Positions 27,054 through 36,325 of a stretch of 64,000 bases of DNA are shown here, piece after piece (position 1 is the stretch's first letter; every line of letters begins with the position of its first letter). The DNA comes from Terriglobales bacterium. Its GTDB lineage: Bacteria; Acidobacteriota; Terriglobia; Terriglobales; Acidobacteriaceae. The position numbers were made by a program, and so were the translations under genes. The notes below the pieces were generated by a model. That model searched no databases and was not told the DNA's origin. It worked only from the letters and a program-made list of their open reading frames with translations. The DNA is taken from contig DASRER010000022.1 of assembly GCA_035651995.1 (NCBI GenBank), forward strand, positions 223,532-287,531, read 5' to 3'.

Positions 27054-30000
27054 GTGCTACCGACACGCAAGGTGTTTTCGGCTCACAATCGGCTCGTTGT
27101 CACGGCTGGACTCGTTGCCCTATTTATCGCCATTACCACGCCATCATTCGCCCAAACGCCCGGGTTGGTTGCTGCCTATGGGTTTAACGAGGGCTCCGGC
27201 ACGACGCTCACCGACAGTTCAGGAAACAATCTGAACGGGACCATCGTCGGGGCGACCTGGGTTTCGACCGGCAAGTACGGGAAGGCGCTGTCGTTCAATG
27301 GCAGCACCAGCTACGTCGATCTGGGAAACCCAGCTCAACTGCGCCTGACCGGCAGCATGACGGTGGAAGCGTGGATCAATGCTGCGGCGAATCCCGCCGA
27401 TGACGGCCAGATCGTAGCCAAGTCGAACGACGCCGCCGGCTGGCAGGTGAAGACCTCGCCGGACACGGGGCCGCATACCTTCGGCGTTGGTGTTTCAGGT
27501 ACGTCCAACAGCCGTACGCAACGTTATTCAACCACCGTCCGCGCGTTGAACACCTGGTACCACGTTGCTGCCGTTTATGACGCAACCGCAGGCACGCTCA
27601 GTCTCTATGTGAACGGTGTTCTGAATAACGGCACACTCAGCGGAACCGTCCCCGCCTCTCAATTCGACCAGGCGGTAAACGTCAACATCGGCCGCCGCAC
27701 TGGGGGTTACTACTTCAACGGTCTGATTGATGAAGTGCGCATTTACAACCGCGCACTTTCCCAAAGCGAAGTCCAGACCGACATGAACACCCCGGTACCC
27801 GCTCCAGCGGGTCCTGACACCACGCCGCCCACGGTTTCGATCACTGCGCCGGCCGATGGGGCGACGGTCGCCGGCACGACCACCCTCAGCGCCACTGCGA
27901 GCGACAACGTCGGGGTCGCCGGGGTTCAGTTCCTTCTCGACGGCGCCAACCTCGGCGCCGAAGTCACATCACCCCCTTACAACCTGCAATGGAACAGTGC
28001 TACGGCCAGCCTCGGCCCACACACGCTATCCGCGAAAGCTCGCGACCTCGCCGGTAATACGGCGTTCAGCACCAGCGTTTCCATCACGGTTGCTCCTCCC
28101 GGACCTCCTCAAATCGGCCAGTGGTCGTCGGTCATGAATTGGCCCATCGTGGCGGTACACGCCTCGCTGCTGCCATCAGGCGATGTGCTCGCCTGGTCCG
28201 ACTTCACCGCCAGCGGCGGAGCCCAGCTCTGGCATCCCGGGACGAATACGTTTACCGATGCCAGTTACAGCACGACCAACCTGTTCTGCTCCGGACATTC
28301 GTTCCTGGCGGATGGCCGGTTGTTTGTCGCCGGCGGAATTGTTGGGCTTGTAGATGATGTTGGTCCGCGCGACACGGAAACCTTCGATTCCAATTCGAAT
28401 ACGTGGACGGCAGGCGGGTTTGCGGTCACCGGCAGATACTACCCCACCAACACAACGCTGCCGGACGGTCGCGTCCTGATTCAGGGAGGCACCACAACCT
28501 GTACGTCATGTATTGCTGACGTGCCCGAAATCTACAACCCGGTCACCGGAACTTCGAGCCTGATGGCCGCGACTACGAGCCAACCGAGCTTCAAGTACTA
28601 TCCACACTCCTTCGTCTTGCCGGACGGCCGCGTACTGGTAACCGGTCAGGATGACCGGGCCAACATAACGCAGGCCCTCGATCTAAACACCCAAACTTGG
28701 ACGACCATCGACAACCGCATCCTCGACGGTCACAGCGCCGCCATGTATCTGCCCGGCAAGGTCATCAAAGCGGGTACGGCGACTGCGGATGATCCAGGAC
28801 ATCCATCCGCCGCCACAACCTACGTCCTCGACATGACGCAGGCTTCCCCCTCGTGGCAGTCGACGGCCCCGATGGCGTTTCCGCGCTCATTCTTGAACCT
28901 TACGATCCTGCCCGATGGCCAGGTGCTTGCAACCGGTGGTGGAACAACCACCGATCCCGCGAACTTCAGCACCGCTGTTTACGAGGCGGAACTCTGGTCC
29001 CCATCCTCCAAGACGTGGACCACGATGGCGCGCATGCAGACGCCGCGCCTCTATCACTCGATCGCGCTGCTGTTGCCGGACGCGCGTGTCCTCGTGGCAG
29101 GCGGCGGACGTCAAACGGCCCGCCAGCAGCCCGATCCGGCCGATCAGGCCAATGCCGAGATCTACTCCCCGCCGTACTTGTTCAAGGGGCCACGGCCAAC
29201 GATTACTTCGGCCCCGGCTCTGCTGCAATACGCCACAAGTTTCTCGGTGTTGACGCCCGATGCCTCGCGGATCGGTTCGGTATCCCTGATCGCGCTCGGC
29301 GCGGTCACGCACGCCTTCAACCAGAACCAGCGTTTCGTACCGCTGACCTTCCAGGTGAAGAGCGACGGTACCGGACTCGATGTCACCGCTCCAGCGGACG
29401 GCCGCATTGCGCCTCCGGGGCCTTACATGTTGTTCCTGGTGGACAACACCGGAGTGCCCTCGGTCGCGGCCATGACGCGCTTGCCCCTGGCCGGCGGCGA
29501 CGCGCAGCCCCCTACCGCGCCGGGTTCTCTGAGTGCCACTGCCGCGGGCAGCACCGTGAATCTTACCTGGTCGGCTGCGACCGACAATGTGGGCGTGACC
29601 GGTTACAACATTCATCGCTCGACTACGTCGGGATTCGCGCCAAGCGCTGCCAACAAGATCGCGCAGGTAGCCTCGACCAGCTACAGCGACACGTCGTTCA
29701 GTTCGAGCGGAACGTACTTCTACCTCGTCACGGCGCAGGATGCGGCCGGTAATGTCGGGCCGCCGTCGAATCAGTCGTCCGCTTCCGTGGTCGTTGACAC
29801 GACCCCGCCGGCGGTTTCGATCACCGCGCCCGCCGGGGGCGCCTCCGTAAGCGGAACTGTCACGGTGACCGCCAACGCCACCGATAACGTTGCGATCGCC
29901 GGAGTGCAGTTCCTGCTCGACGGCGCGAACCTCGGCGCGGAGCAGACCGGAGCGGGGCCGAATTACAGCGTTTCGTGGAACACGACGGGAACCGTCAATG

Positions 30001-33000
30001 GGGCGCACACGCTCACCGCGCGAGCCCGCGATGGAGCTGGCAATACGGTCACGTCAAGTCCAGTTAGCGTCACGGTGGTCAACGCCGGTGGCAACGGTCT
30101 AGTGGCCGCCTACAGCTTCGACGAAGGCACCGGCACCACGGTGAGCGACCGCTCCGGCAACAACATTACCGGCACGATCGTCGGCGCCACGTGGGTCACC
30201 ACGGGCAAATATGGCAAGGCCCTTTCATTCAACGGCAGCAGCAGTTACGTGGATCTCGGTAACCCGACGGCGCTTCAGTTGACCGGCAGCATGACGCTGG
30301 AGGCCTGGATCAACGCCGCCGCTAATCCGGCCGACGATGGCCAAATCATCGCCAAGTCGAACGACGCCGCCGGCTGGCAGTTCAAGACAACGCCCGACAC
30401 CGGTCCGCAGACGTTCGGAATTGGAGTGTCGGCCAGTGCGACCAGCCGAACCCAGCGCTACTCGGCGGGCCCACGCTCATTGAACACCTGGTACCACGTG
30501 GCTGGCGTCTATGACGCAACCGCCGGCACCCTCAACATCTATGTCAACGGGACGCTTTCAAACGGCTCGCTGGTAGGGACGATTCCCGCATCGCAGTTCA
30601 ACCAGTCGGTGAACGTAAATATTGGCCGCCGCACCGGTGGCTTCTACTTCAACGGGCTGATCGACGAAATACGCATTTACAACCGCGCGCTGTCCCCGGC
30701 CGAAATCCAGAACGACATGAATACCCCGCTGGGGACGGGGGCGCCGCCCAACGACACCACGCCGCCGACCGTCTCCATCACCGCGCCTGCGAATGGGGCA
30801 ACGGTTTCCGGCGCCACCTCGGTTACGGCCTCGGCCTCGGACAATGTTGCCGTTGCCAGCGTGCAGTTCAAGCTTGATAACAACAATCTCGGCAACCCGG
30901 TCACGACCGCGCCTTACACCATTTCCTGGGATACGACCACCACGACTGCCGGTCCGCACACGCTGACGGCGGTGGCTACCGACACTTCCAACAATTCAGC
31001 GACCAGCGCCCCGGTTAGCGTCACGGTGGGCTCCGGCACCGCAGCGACCATGGGACAGTGGTCCAATGTCACAAACTGGCCGCTGGTTTCGGTGCACGCC
31101 AATCTCTTGCCGAACGGCCAGGTGCTGATGTGGGACGGTCAGGGCCTCGGCTTCAATACCTACGTTTGGGATCCGGGAAGCGGCGGGTTCAACTTCTTCT
31201 CGTCACCAAACAATATCTTCTGCGGCGGCAACACGATCCTGGCGGATGGCCGCATGCTTGTGGTTGGTGGTCACGTCAACGCGCACATCGGTCTCGACGT
31301 CAGCCAGATCTTTAACTCCGCGAACAACACTTGGACTGTCGGACCCAGTATGGCCAACCCACGTTGGTATCCGACGGCTACTCCTTTGCCCGATGGCCGC
31401 GTGATCGTCATTTCCGGCGAAAGCAACTGCGACGGCTGCTTCGTGAAGACACCCGAGATCTATGATCCAGTCGCCAACAACTGGACACCGCTCAACGGCG
31501 CCAACAATTGGGCCCCGCCCTACTATCCGCACGATTTCGTGCTGCCCGATGGGCGCTTGTTCGTGAGCTCGACGACCGAGGCCCCCATCGCGGCCTGGGT
31601 GCTCGACATCGGGCAGCAGAAGTGGAGCCTGGTGGATTCGTCGCACAACTACGACGGCGGCAGCGCCGCCATGTACCTGCCCGGCAAGATCATCAAGATG
31701 GGCACTTCGGCGAACCCCGACCTCTCGACGCGCCCGTCGGCGGCAACCGCGTACGTTATCGACATGAACCAGCCGACGCCGGCCTGGCGGCAGATCGCCA
31801 ATATGGCCTTTGCCCGCACTTATCACACCTCGACCGTGCTCCCGGATGGCACTGTCCTGGTGACCGGCGGCGGCACGACAACGAACGCGATCGATCTGTC
31901 AACGGCCGTCCTGGCTGCCGAGTTGTGGGACCCGAACACCGAGGCGTGGACGACGCTGGCCTCAATGCATACGCCCCGTCTCTATCACTCCATCGCTTTG
32001 TTGCTGCCTGACGCTCGCGTCCTGGTCAGCGGTGGCGGGCGTTTTAACGGGAATTCAGATCCTACGGATCAGCCGAGTTCGGAAATCTACTCGCCGCCGT
32101 ACCTCTTCAAGGGTACGCGGCCGACCATCACCTCGGCGCCGGCCCAGCTCAACTATGGCCAGGCGTTTACCGTGCAGACGCCGGACGCTGCCACCATCGC
32201 CAAGGTCTCCCTGATCCGCCTCGGGGCAATTACGCACGACTTCAACGAAAGCCAGGTGTACGTGCCGCTCAACTTCACCGCCGGAAGCAGCTCGCTGACG
32301 GTCACGGCGCCGGCGAATGCCAACCTGGCAACTCCCGGACCGTACATGCTGTTCCTGGTGAACACCAACGGTGTCCCATCGGTCGCCGCCATGACCAAGC
32401 TGCCGGTCCCCTCGGGCGACACCCAGGCCCCGACCGCGCCGACGAACCTCGCTATCACGGCCGCGCCCGGCTCGGCCAGCCTGACGTGGACGGCTTCCAG
32501 CGACAATGTGGGCGTTACCGGTTACAACGTCTATCGCTCGACGACTTCCGGTTTCACGCCGGGCCCGGGCAACAGGATCGGACAGTCCGCGACCACGTCC
32601 TACACGGACACGTCCTTCACCGCGGCGGGCACGTACTTCTACAAGGTGACTGCGGTGGATGCGGCCGCTAACGAAAGCGCTCCGTCGAACCAGGCTTCGG
32701 TCACGATCGCGCTCGACACGACGCCGCCGCAGGTTTCGATCACGTCGCCGGCGAATGGCGCGACGGTTACGGGCACGATCAACCTCGTCGCCAACGCCAC
32801 CGATAACGTCGCCATGAACCGGGTGCAGTTCCTGCTCGACGGCAACCCGCTCGGCTCACCGGTCACCGGTGCCGGTCCCACGTACACCTTCTCGTGGGAC
32901 AGCTCCGGCACTTCCAACGGCCCGCACACCATCTCGGCGACCGCTTTCGATGGCGCGAACAATCAGGCCACGGCCACGAACGTGAATGTGACGGTTTCCA

Positions 33001-34994
33001 ATGTCAGCGGCTTGGTCGCGGCGTATGCGTTCAACGAGGGAACGGGCACAACCGTCACTGATCTTTCCGGCAACAACATCACCGGCACGATCGTCGGCGC
33101 GACCTGGACGAACACTGGAAAGTACGGCAAGGCGCTGACCTTCAACGGCGCCTCTGCCTACGTTGATCTCGGCAATCCGACGGCGCTGCAGCTCACCGGC
33201 AGCATGACGGTTGAGGCGTGGGTCAACGCCGCCGCCAATCCGGCGGACGATGGCCAGATCGTCGCCAAGTCGAACGGCACCGCTGGGTGGCAGTTCAAGA
33301 CCAGTCCTGACACCGGTCCGCACACCTTTGGCATCGGCGTGTCACCGACCAGCACGACCATCACCCAGCGCTACTCCAACACAGCTCGTGTCCTAAACAC
33401 CTGGTATCACGTTGCCGGTGTTTACGACGCCGCCGCTGGAACACTGAACATATACGTGAACGGCGTGCTCGACAGCGGCGTGATCCTGGGCACGGTTCCC
33501 GGCTCGCAGTTCAATCAGGCGGTGAACGTCAACATCGGCCGGCGCACTGGCGGCTTCTACTTCAACGGCACCATTGATGAAGTCCGCATCTACAACCGGG
33601 CGCTGACGGCCGCGCAGATTCAGCAGGACATGAACACGCCGCTGGGCGGAACCCCGATCGCGGCCACGCCTGCCTTCAGCCCGGGCGGCGGAACGTACAC
33701 ATCGGCACAGTCGGTCACTATCTCGGATACGACGCCGGGAGCGACGATCTACTACACCACCGACGGCAGCACGCCCACCACTTCGTCGGCGGTCTACTCC
33801 AGCCCGATTTCGGTGGCCACCACCACCACGATTCAGGCCATCGCAGCCGCGCCGAACTTCCAGAACAGCGCGGTCGCGTCGGCCACGTACACCATCCAGC
33901 AGCCGACAGCGGCAACGCCGACCTTCAGCCCGGCGGGGGGAACGTACTCGACGGTGCAGTCGGTCACAATTTCCGACTCGACCGCCGGCGCGACCATCTA
34001 CTACACAACCGACGGCAGCACGCCGACCACGTCCTCCACCGTCTACTCGGGTCCGATCACGGTGAACACGAGCAAGACGCTGAAAGCCATTGCGGCCGCG
34101 CCTGGCTTACTGAACAGCGCGGTCGGGTCGGCCACCTACACGCTGGTGACGGCGACGCCGGTGTTCAGTCCGGCAGCCGGCACTTACACGACCGCGCAGT
34201 CCGTCACGATCAGCGATGCTACGCCGGGCGCCACGATCTACTACACCACCAACGGCACCACGCCGACCACGTCGTCCACCGTATACACCGGCCCGATCAC
34301 GGTGAGCACAACGACGACGGTGCAGGCCATCGCGGCGGCCGCCGGCTTTGCGAACAGTGCGGTCGGAAGCGCCACCTACACCATCGGCTCTACCCCGATC
34401 GCCTTCTCGCAGGTGAACGCCGCCACGCCGTCGAGCGCGCAGTCAACGGTCTCGGTTGCCTTCCCGGCGGCGCAAGTCGCCGGCGACCTGAACGTCGTGG
34501 TGGTGGGCTGGAATGACACCACTTCGGTTGTTAACTCGGTCACCGATTCCCGCGGCAACGTCTACCAGCTTGCGATTGGCCCGACGACGAGGACCACTAC
34601 TCTGAGCCAGTCCATCTACTATGCGAGCGGCATTGCAGCCGGAGCCAATACCGTCACCGTGACCTTCAACAAGGCAGCCACGGCGGTCGACGTACGCATC
34701 GCGGAATATCGCGGTGTGACCACTCTGGACGCCAAGGCAGGCGCCAGCGGTAACGGCAGTTCGGCAAACAGCGGCGCCGCAACCACCACCGCCGCCAACG
34801 AACTCATCGTCGGCGCGGCAACGGTCGCCAATAGCACGAAGAGTGCCGGGAGCGGCTTCACCGCTCGCATTATCACCAGTCCGAACAGCGACCTGCTGGA
34901 AGACCGCGTGGTGACGGCCACGGGGAGCTATTCGGCAACGGCGACGCTGTCCGGCGGCGGTTGGGTGATGCAGATGGTCACATTCAAGCCTTAA
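27054..34994 (+). CDS. giant secreted protein with two galactose/glyoxal-oxidase-like copper modules
   Basis: About 2,646 residues. GTG 27054 is preferred over GTG 26997 because AAGGA lies eight bases upstream and the signal peptide (ending TPSFAQ) then has a normal length. Domain order: LamG, Ig-like, kelch/DUF1929 galactose-oxidase-like module 1 (28117-29490), FN3, Ig, LamG, Ig, oxidase module 2 (31054-32410), FN3, Ig, LamG, three chitobiase C-terminal-like repeats, and a beta-rich C-terminus. Residues matching the galactose-oxidase copper site (C228, Y272, Y495, H496, H581) are present in both modules: C412, Y463, Y667, H668, H753 and C1390, Y1439, Y1644, H1645, H1728. It should be exported and oxidise an alcohol or aldehyde group, possibly of the matrix polysaccharide. 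Confidence 0.85.
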   Translation: MLPTRKVFSAHNRLVVTAGLVALFIAITTPSFAQTPGLVAAYGFNEGSGTTLTDSSGNNLNGTIVGATWVSTGKYGKALSFNGSTSYVDLGNPAQLRLTGSMTVEAWINAAANPADDGQIVAKSNDAAGWQVKTSPDTGPHTFGVGVSGTSNSRTQRYSTTVRALNTWYHVAAVYDATAGTLSLYVNGVLNNGTLSGTVPASQFDQAVNVNIGRRTGGYYFNGLIDEVRIYNRALSQSEVQTDMNTPVPAPAGPDTTPPTVSITAPADGATVAGTTTLSATASDNVGVAGVQFLLDGANLGAEVTSPPYNLQWNSATASLGPHTLSAKARDLAGNTAFSTSVSITVAPPGPPQIGQWSSVMNWPIVAVHASLLPSGDVLAWSDFTASGGAQLWHPGTNTFTDASYSTTNLFCSGHSFLADGRLFVAGGIVGLVDDVGPRDTETFDSNSNTWTAGGFAVTGRYYPTNTTLPDGRVLIQGGTTTCTSCIADVPEIYNPVTGTSSLMAATTSQPSFKYYPHSFVLPDGRVLVTGQDDRANITQALDLNTQTWTTIDNRILDGHSAAMYLPGKVIKAGTATADDPGHPSAATTYVLDMTQASPSWQSTAPMAFPRSFLNLTILPDGQVLATGGGTTTDPANFSTAVYEAELWSPSSKTWTTMARMQTPRLYHSIALLLPDARVLVAGGGRQTARQQPDPADQANAEIYSPPYLFKGPRPTITSAPALLQYATSFSVLTPDASRIGSVSLIALGAVTHAFNQNQRFVPLTFQVKSDGTGLDVTAPADGRIAPPGPYMLFLVDNTGVPSVAAMTRLPLAGGDAQPPTAPGSLSATAAGSTVNLTWSAATDNVGVTGYNIHRSTTSGFAPSAANKIAQVASTSYSDTSFSSSGTYFYLVTAQDAAGNVGPPSNQSSASVVVDTTPPAVSITAPAGGASVSGTVTVTANATDNVAIAGVQFLLDGANLGAEQTGAGPNYSVSWNTTGTVNGAHTLTARARDGAGNTVTSSPVSVTVVNAGGNGLVAAYSFDEGTGTTVSDRSGNNITGTIVGATWVTTGKYGKALSFNGSSSYVDLGNPTALQLTGSMTLEAWINAAANPADDGQIIAKSNDAAGWQFKTTPDTGPQTFGIGVSASATSRTQRYSAGPRSLNTWYHVAGVYDATAGTLNIYVNGTLSNGSLVGTIPASQFNQSVNVNIGRRTGGFYFNGLIDEIRIYNRALSPAEIQNDMNTPLGTGAPPNDTTPPTVSITAPANGATVSGATSVTASASDNVAVASVQFKLDNNNLGNPVTTAPYTISWDTTTTTAGPHTLTAVATDTSNNSATSAPVSVTVGSGTAATMGQWSNVTNWPLVSVHANLLPNGQVLMWDGQGLGFNTYVWDPGSGGFNFFSSPNNIFCGGNTILADGRMLVVGGHVNAHIGLDVSQIFNSANNTWTVGPSMANPRWYPTATPLPDGRVIVISGESNCDGCFVKTPEIYDPVANNWTPLNGANNWAPPYYPHDFVLPDGRLFVSSTTEAPIAAWVLDIGQQKWSLVDSSHNYDGGSAAMYLPGKIIKMGTSANPDLSTRPSAATAYVIDMNQPTPAWRQIANMAFARTYHTSTVLPDGTVLVTGGGTTTNAIDLSTAVLAAELWDPNTEAWTTLASMHTPRLYHSIALLLPDARVLVSGGGRFNGNSDPTDQPSSEIYSPPYLFKGTRPTITSAPAQLNYGQAFTVQTPDAATIAKVSLIRLGAITHDFNESQVYVPLNFTAGSSSLTVTAPANANLATPGPYMLFLVNTNGVPSVAAMTKLPVPSGDTQAPTAPTNLAITAAPGSASLTWTASSDNVGVTGYNVYRSTTSGFTPGPGNRIGQSATTSYTDTSFTAAGTYFYKVTAVDAAANESAPSNQASVTIALDTTPPQVSITSPANGATVTGTINLVANATDNVAMNRVQFLLDGNPLGSPVTGAGPTYTFSWDSSGTSNGPHTISATAFDGANNQATATNVNVTVSNVSGLVAAYAFNEGTGTTVTDLSGNNITGTIVGATWTNTGKYGKALTFNGASAYVDLGNPTALQLTGSMTVEAWVNAAANPADDGQIVAKSNGTAGWQFKTSPDTGPHTFGIGVSPTSTTITQRYSNTARVLNTWYHVAGVYDAAAGTLNIYVNGVLDSGVILGTVPGSQFNQAVNVNIGRRTGGFYFNGTIDEVRIYNRALTAAQIQQDMNTPLGGTPIAATPAFSPGGGTYTSAQSVTISDTTPGATIYYTTDGSTPTTSSAVYSSPISVATTTTIQAIAAAPNFQNSAVASATYTIQQPTAATPTFSPAGGTYSTVQSVTISDSTAGATIYYTTDGSTPTTSSTVYSGPITVNTSKTLKAIAAAPGLLNSAVGSATYTLVTATPVFSPAAGTYTTAQSVTISDATPGATIYYTTNGTTPTTSSTVYTGPITVSTTTTVQAIAAAAGFANSAVGSATYTIGSTPIAFSQVNAATPSSAQSTVSVAFPAAQVAGDLNVVVVGWNDTTSVVNSVTDSRGNVYQLAIGPTTRTTTLSQSIYYASGIAAGANTVTVTFNKAATAVDVRIAEYRGVTTLDAKAGASGNGSSANSGAATTTAANELIVGAATVANSTKSAGSGFTARIITSPNSDLLEDRVVTATGSYSATATLSGGGWVMQMVTFKP
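27162..33645 (+). repeat. 2.9-kb internal tandem repeat in the giant gene
   Basis: The block LamG, Ig, oxidase, FN3, Ig is repeated in register. Unit 1 runs from 27162 (2,934 bases) and unit 2 from 30096 (2,913 bases). A third LamG copy starts at 33009 but is not followed by an oxidase. The copies are similar but clearly diverged at the DNA level, so this is an old duplication rather than an assembly artefact. Confidence 0.85.
33661..34383 (+). repeat. three tandem chitobiase C-terminal-like repeats
   Basis: Three copies of about 78 residues each carry TFSPAGGTY, VTISD, ATIYYTTDGSTPTTSS and a closing SATYT. This pattern is known from the chitobiase/beta-hexosaminidase C-terminal family, a beta-sandwich often used as a spacer or carbohydrate-contact domain in secreted proteins. 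Confidence 0.8.
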
Positions 34995-35015
34995 CGCGGT
35001 TCTACCCCGAAAGGG

Positions 35016-35048
35016 AAAACGCGCCGGAATTTCCGGCGCGTTTTTTTT
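35016..35048. terminator. terminator between convergent giant gene and LhgO-like gene
   Basis: AAAACGCGCCGG (35016-35027) pairs with CCGGCGCGTTTT (35033-35044) and is followed by more T residues up to 35048. The stem is 12 bp with a 5-base loop. The A-run on the left gives a T-run on the other strand, so it can serve both convergent genes. Confidence 0.85.
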
Positions 35049-35060
35049 GGGGCGGGAACG

Positions 35061-36296
35061 CTAGTTGTGGACGCTCGCCCTATGGCCGAGCGATTGGAAC
35101 CACTCCTTGCCCATGTCGGCAATGGCCTCCCCAATCGGCAGGGAAGCGGTTGCCGCGGGTGACGGCACGTTCAGCACGTGAATGATGCGGTCGGCGGTCA
35201 CGAAGCGGAAATCGTCCACCAGGGCGCCGCTGCTTTCGATGGCTTGCGCGCGGACCCCCGATCCGCCTGGATGCAAGTCTTCGGCCCGGATCTCGGGCAC
35301 CAGCTTCTGTAGGCCGCGCACGAATGCCGCCTTGCTGAACGAACGGTAGTACTCCTCGGCGGCGTTGCGCCAGTAGCGCCGCGCCATGCGCCGAAAGCCG
35401 CTGAACGCGAGGGCCTCCGCGGCGTCGTGCAGGCTGATGTCACTCTTGCGGTAGCCCTCGCGCTTCAGCGCGAGCACCGCGTTGGGACCGGCCTCCACGC
35501 CGCCGGTCACGCGCTTGGTGAAGTGCACGCCGAGAAATGGGAAGCGCGGATCCGGCACCGGGTAGATGAGCGTTTTGACCAGGTGCCGCCGCTCCGGCGC
35601 GAGTTCGTAGTACTCACCGCGGAAGGGAACGATCTTCAAGTCCAGTGTGGAACCGGTCATGCGGGCAACGCGGTCACTGTGCAGGCCCGCGCAGTTCACC
35701 AGGTAGCACGCGCTCAGCTCGCCGGCTTCGGTCAGCACGCGCAGCTCGGCGGCGCTGTTGTGAATTCCCGTCACTCGCGCGCCCAGGCGGACCTCGCCTC
35801 CGCGCGAAGCGATGATTTCCGCGTACCGCCGCGCGACAGCGCCGAAATCCACGATTCCCGTGCCCGGCACGAGCATCGCCGCCACGCCGGCGGCATGCGG
35901 CTCGATTTCTCGCAGGCGCTCGGGGCCGATCATCTCCACCCCCGGCACGCCGTTCGCCTGCGCCCGCCGATGCAGCTCGGCCAGCGGCCCGCGCTCGGCG
36001 TCGCTGGTGGCCACGATCACCTTCCCGCAAATCTCATGCGGCAGCCCCTGCTCACGGCAGAAGGCCTTCATAGCAGCAGCGCCGCGGACGCACAGATGCG
36101 CCTTCAGGGAACCCGGCTTGTAGTACACCCCGGAATGGATCACGCCGCTGTTGTGACCGGTTTGATGCGCGGCGACGGCTCGCTCTTTCTCGAGGACGGC
36201 GAGCTTCAGTCCGGGAGCGCGATCGAGCATCGCCATCGCGGTCGAAAGCCCCACGATTCCGCCGCCCACGATCACCACATCGAAAGACTCGGCCAT
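35061..36296 (-). CDS. lhgO: L-2-hydroxyglutarate oxidase-like FAD enzyme
   Basis: A 411-residue FAD-dependent oxidoreductase of the DAO superfamily. The start is placed so that MAESFDVVIVGGGIVGLST begins the protein; the 29 residues upstream are a run of arginines with no sign of selection. The Rossmann GGGIVG motif, HNSGVIHSGVYYKPGS and HPGGSGVRAQAI match LhgO, which oxidises L-2-hydroxyglutarate to 2-oxoglutarate and passes electrons to quinone. Its position 29 bases after the exosortase gene suggests co-transcription, but a link to polysaccharide or protein sorting is not known. Confidence 0.8.
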   Translation of the reverse strand: MAESFDVVIVGGGIVGLSTAMAMLDRAPGLKLAVLEKERAVAAHQTGHNSGVIHSGVYYKPGSLKAHLCVRGAAAMKAFCREQGLPHEICGKVIVATSDAERGPLAELHRRAQANGVPGVEMIGPERLREIEPHAAGVAAMLVPGTGIVDFGAVARRYAEIIASRGGEVRLGARVTGIHNSAAELRVLTEAGELSACYLVNCAGLHSDRVARMTGSTLDLKIVPFRGEYYELAPERRHLVKTLIYPVPDPRFPFLGVHFTKRVTGGVEAGPNAVLALKREGYRKSDISLHDAAEALAFSGFRRMARRYWRNAAEEYYRSFSKAAFVRGLQKLVPEIRAEDLHPGGSGVRAQAIESSGALVDDFRFVTADRIIHVLNVPSPAATASLPIGEAIADMGKEWFQSLGHRASVHN

Positions 36297-36325
36297 GCTG
36301 TGAGGTGTCCTCGTTCCCGAGCGAA

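Noticed and set aside
27162..34383. Possible CRISPR or satellite array because of many repeats
   Set aside because: Repeats are long, diverged and in frame; they encode LamG, Ig, oxidase and chitobiase-like domains. No short direct repeats with unique spacers are present anywhere in the window.
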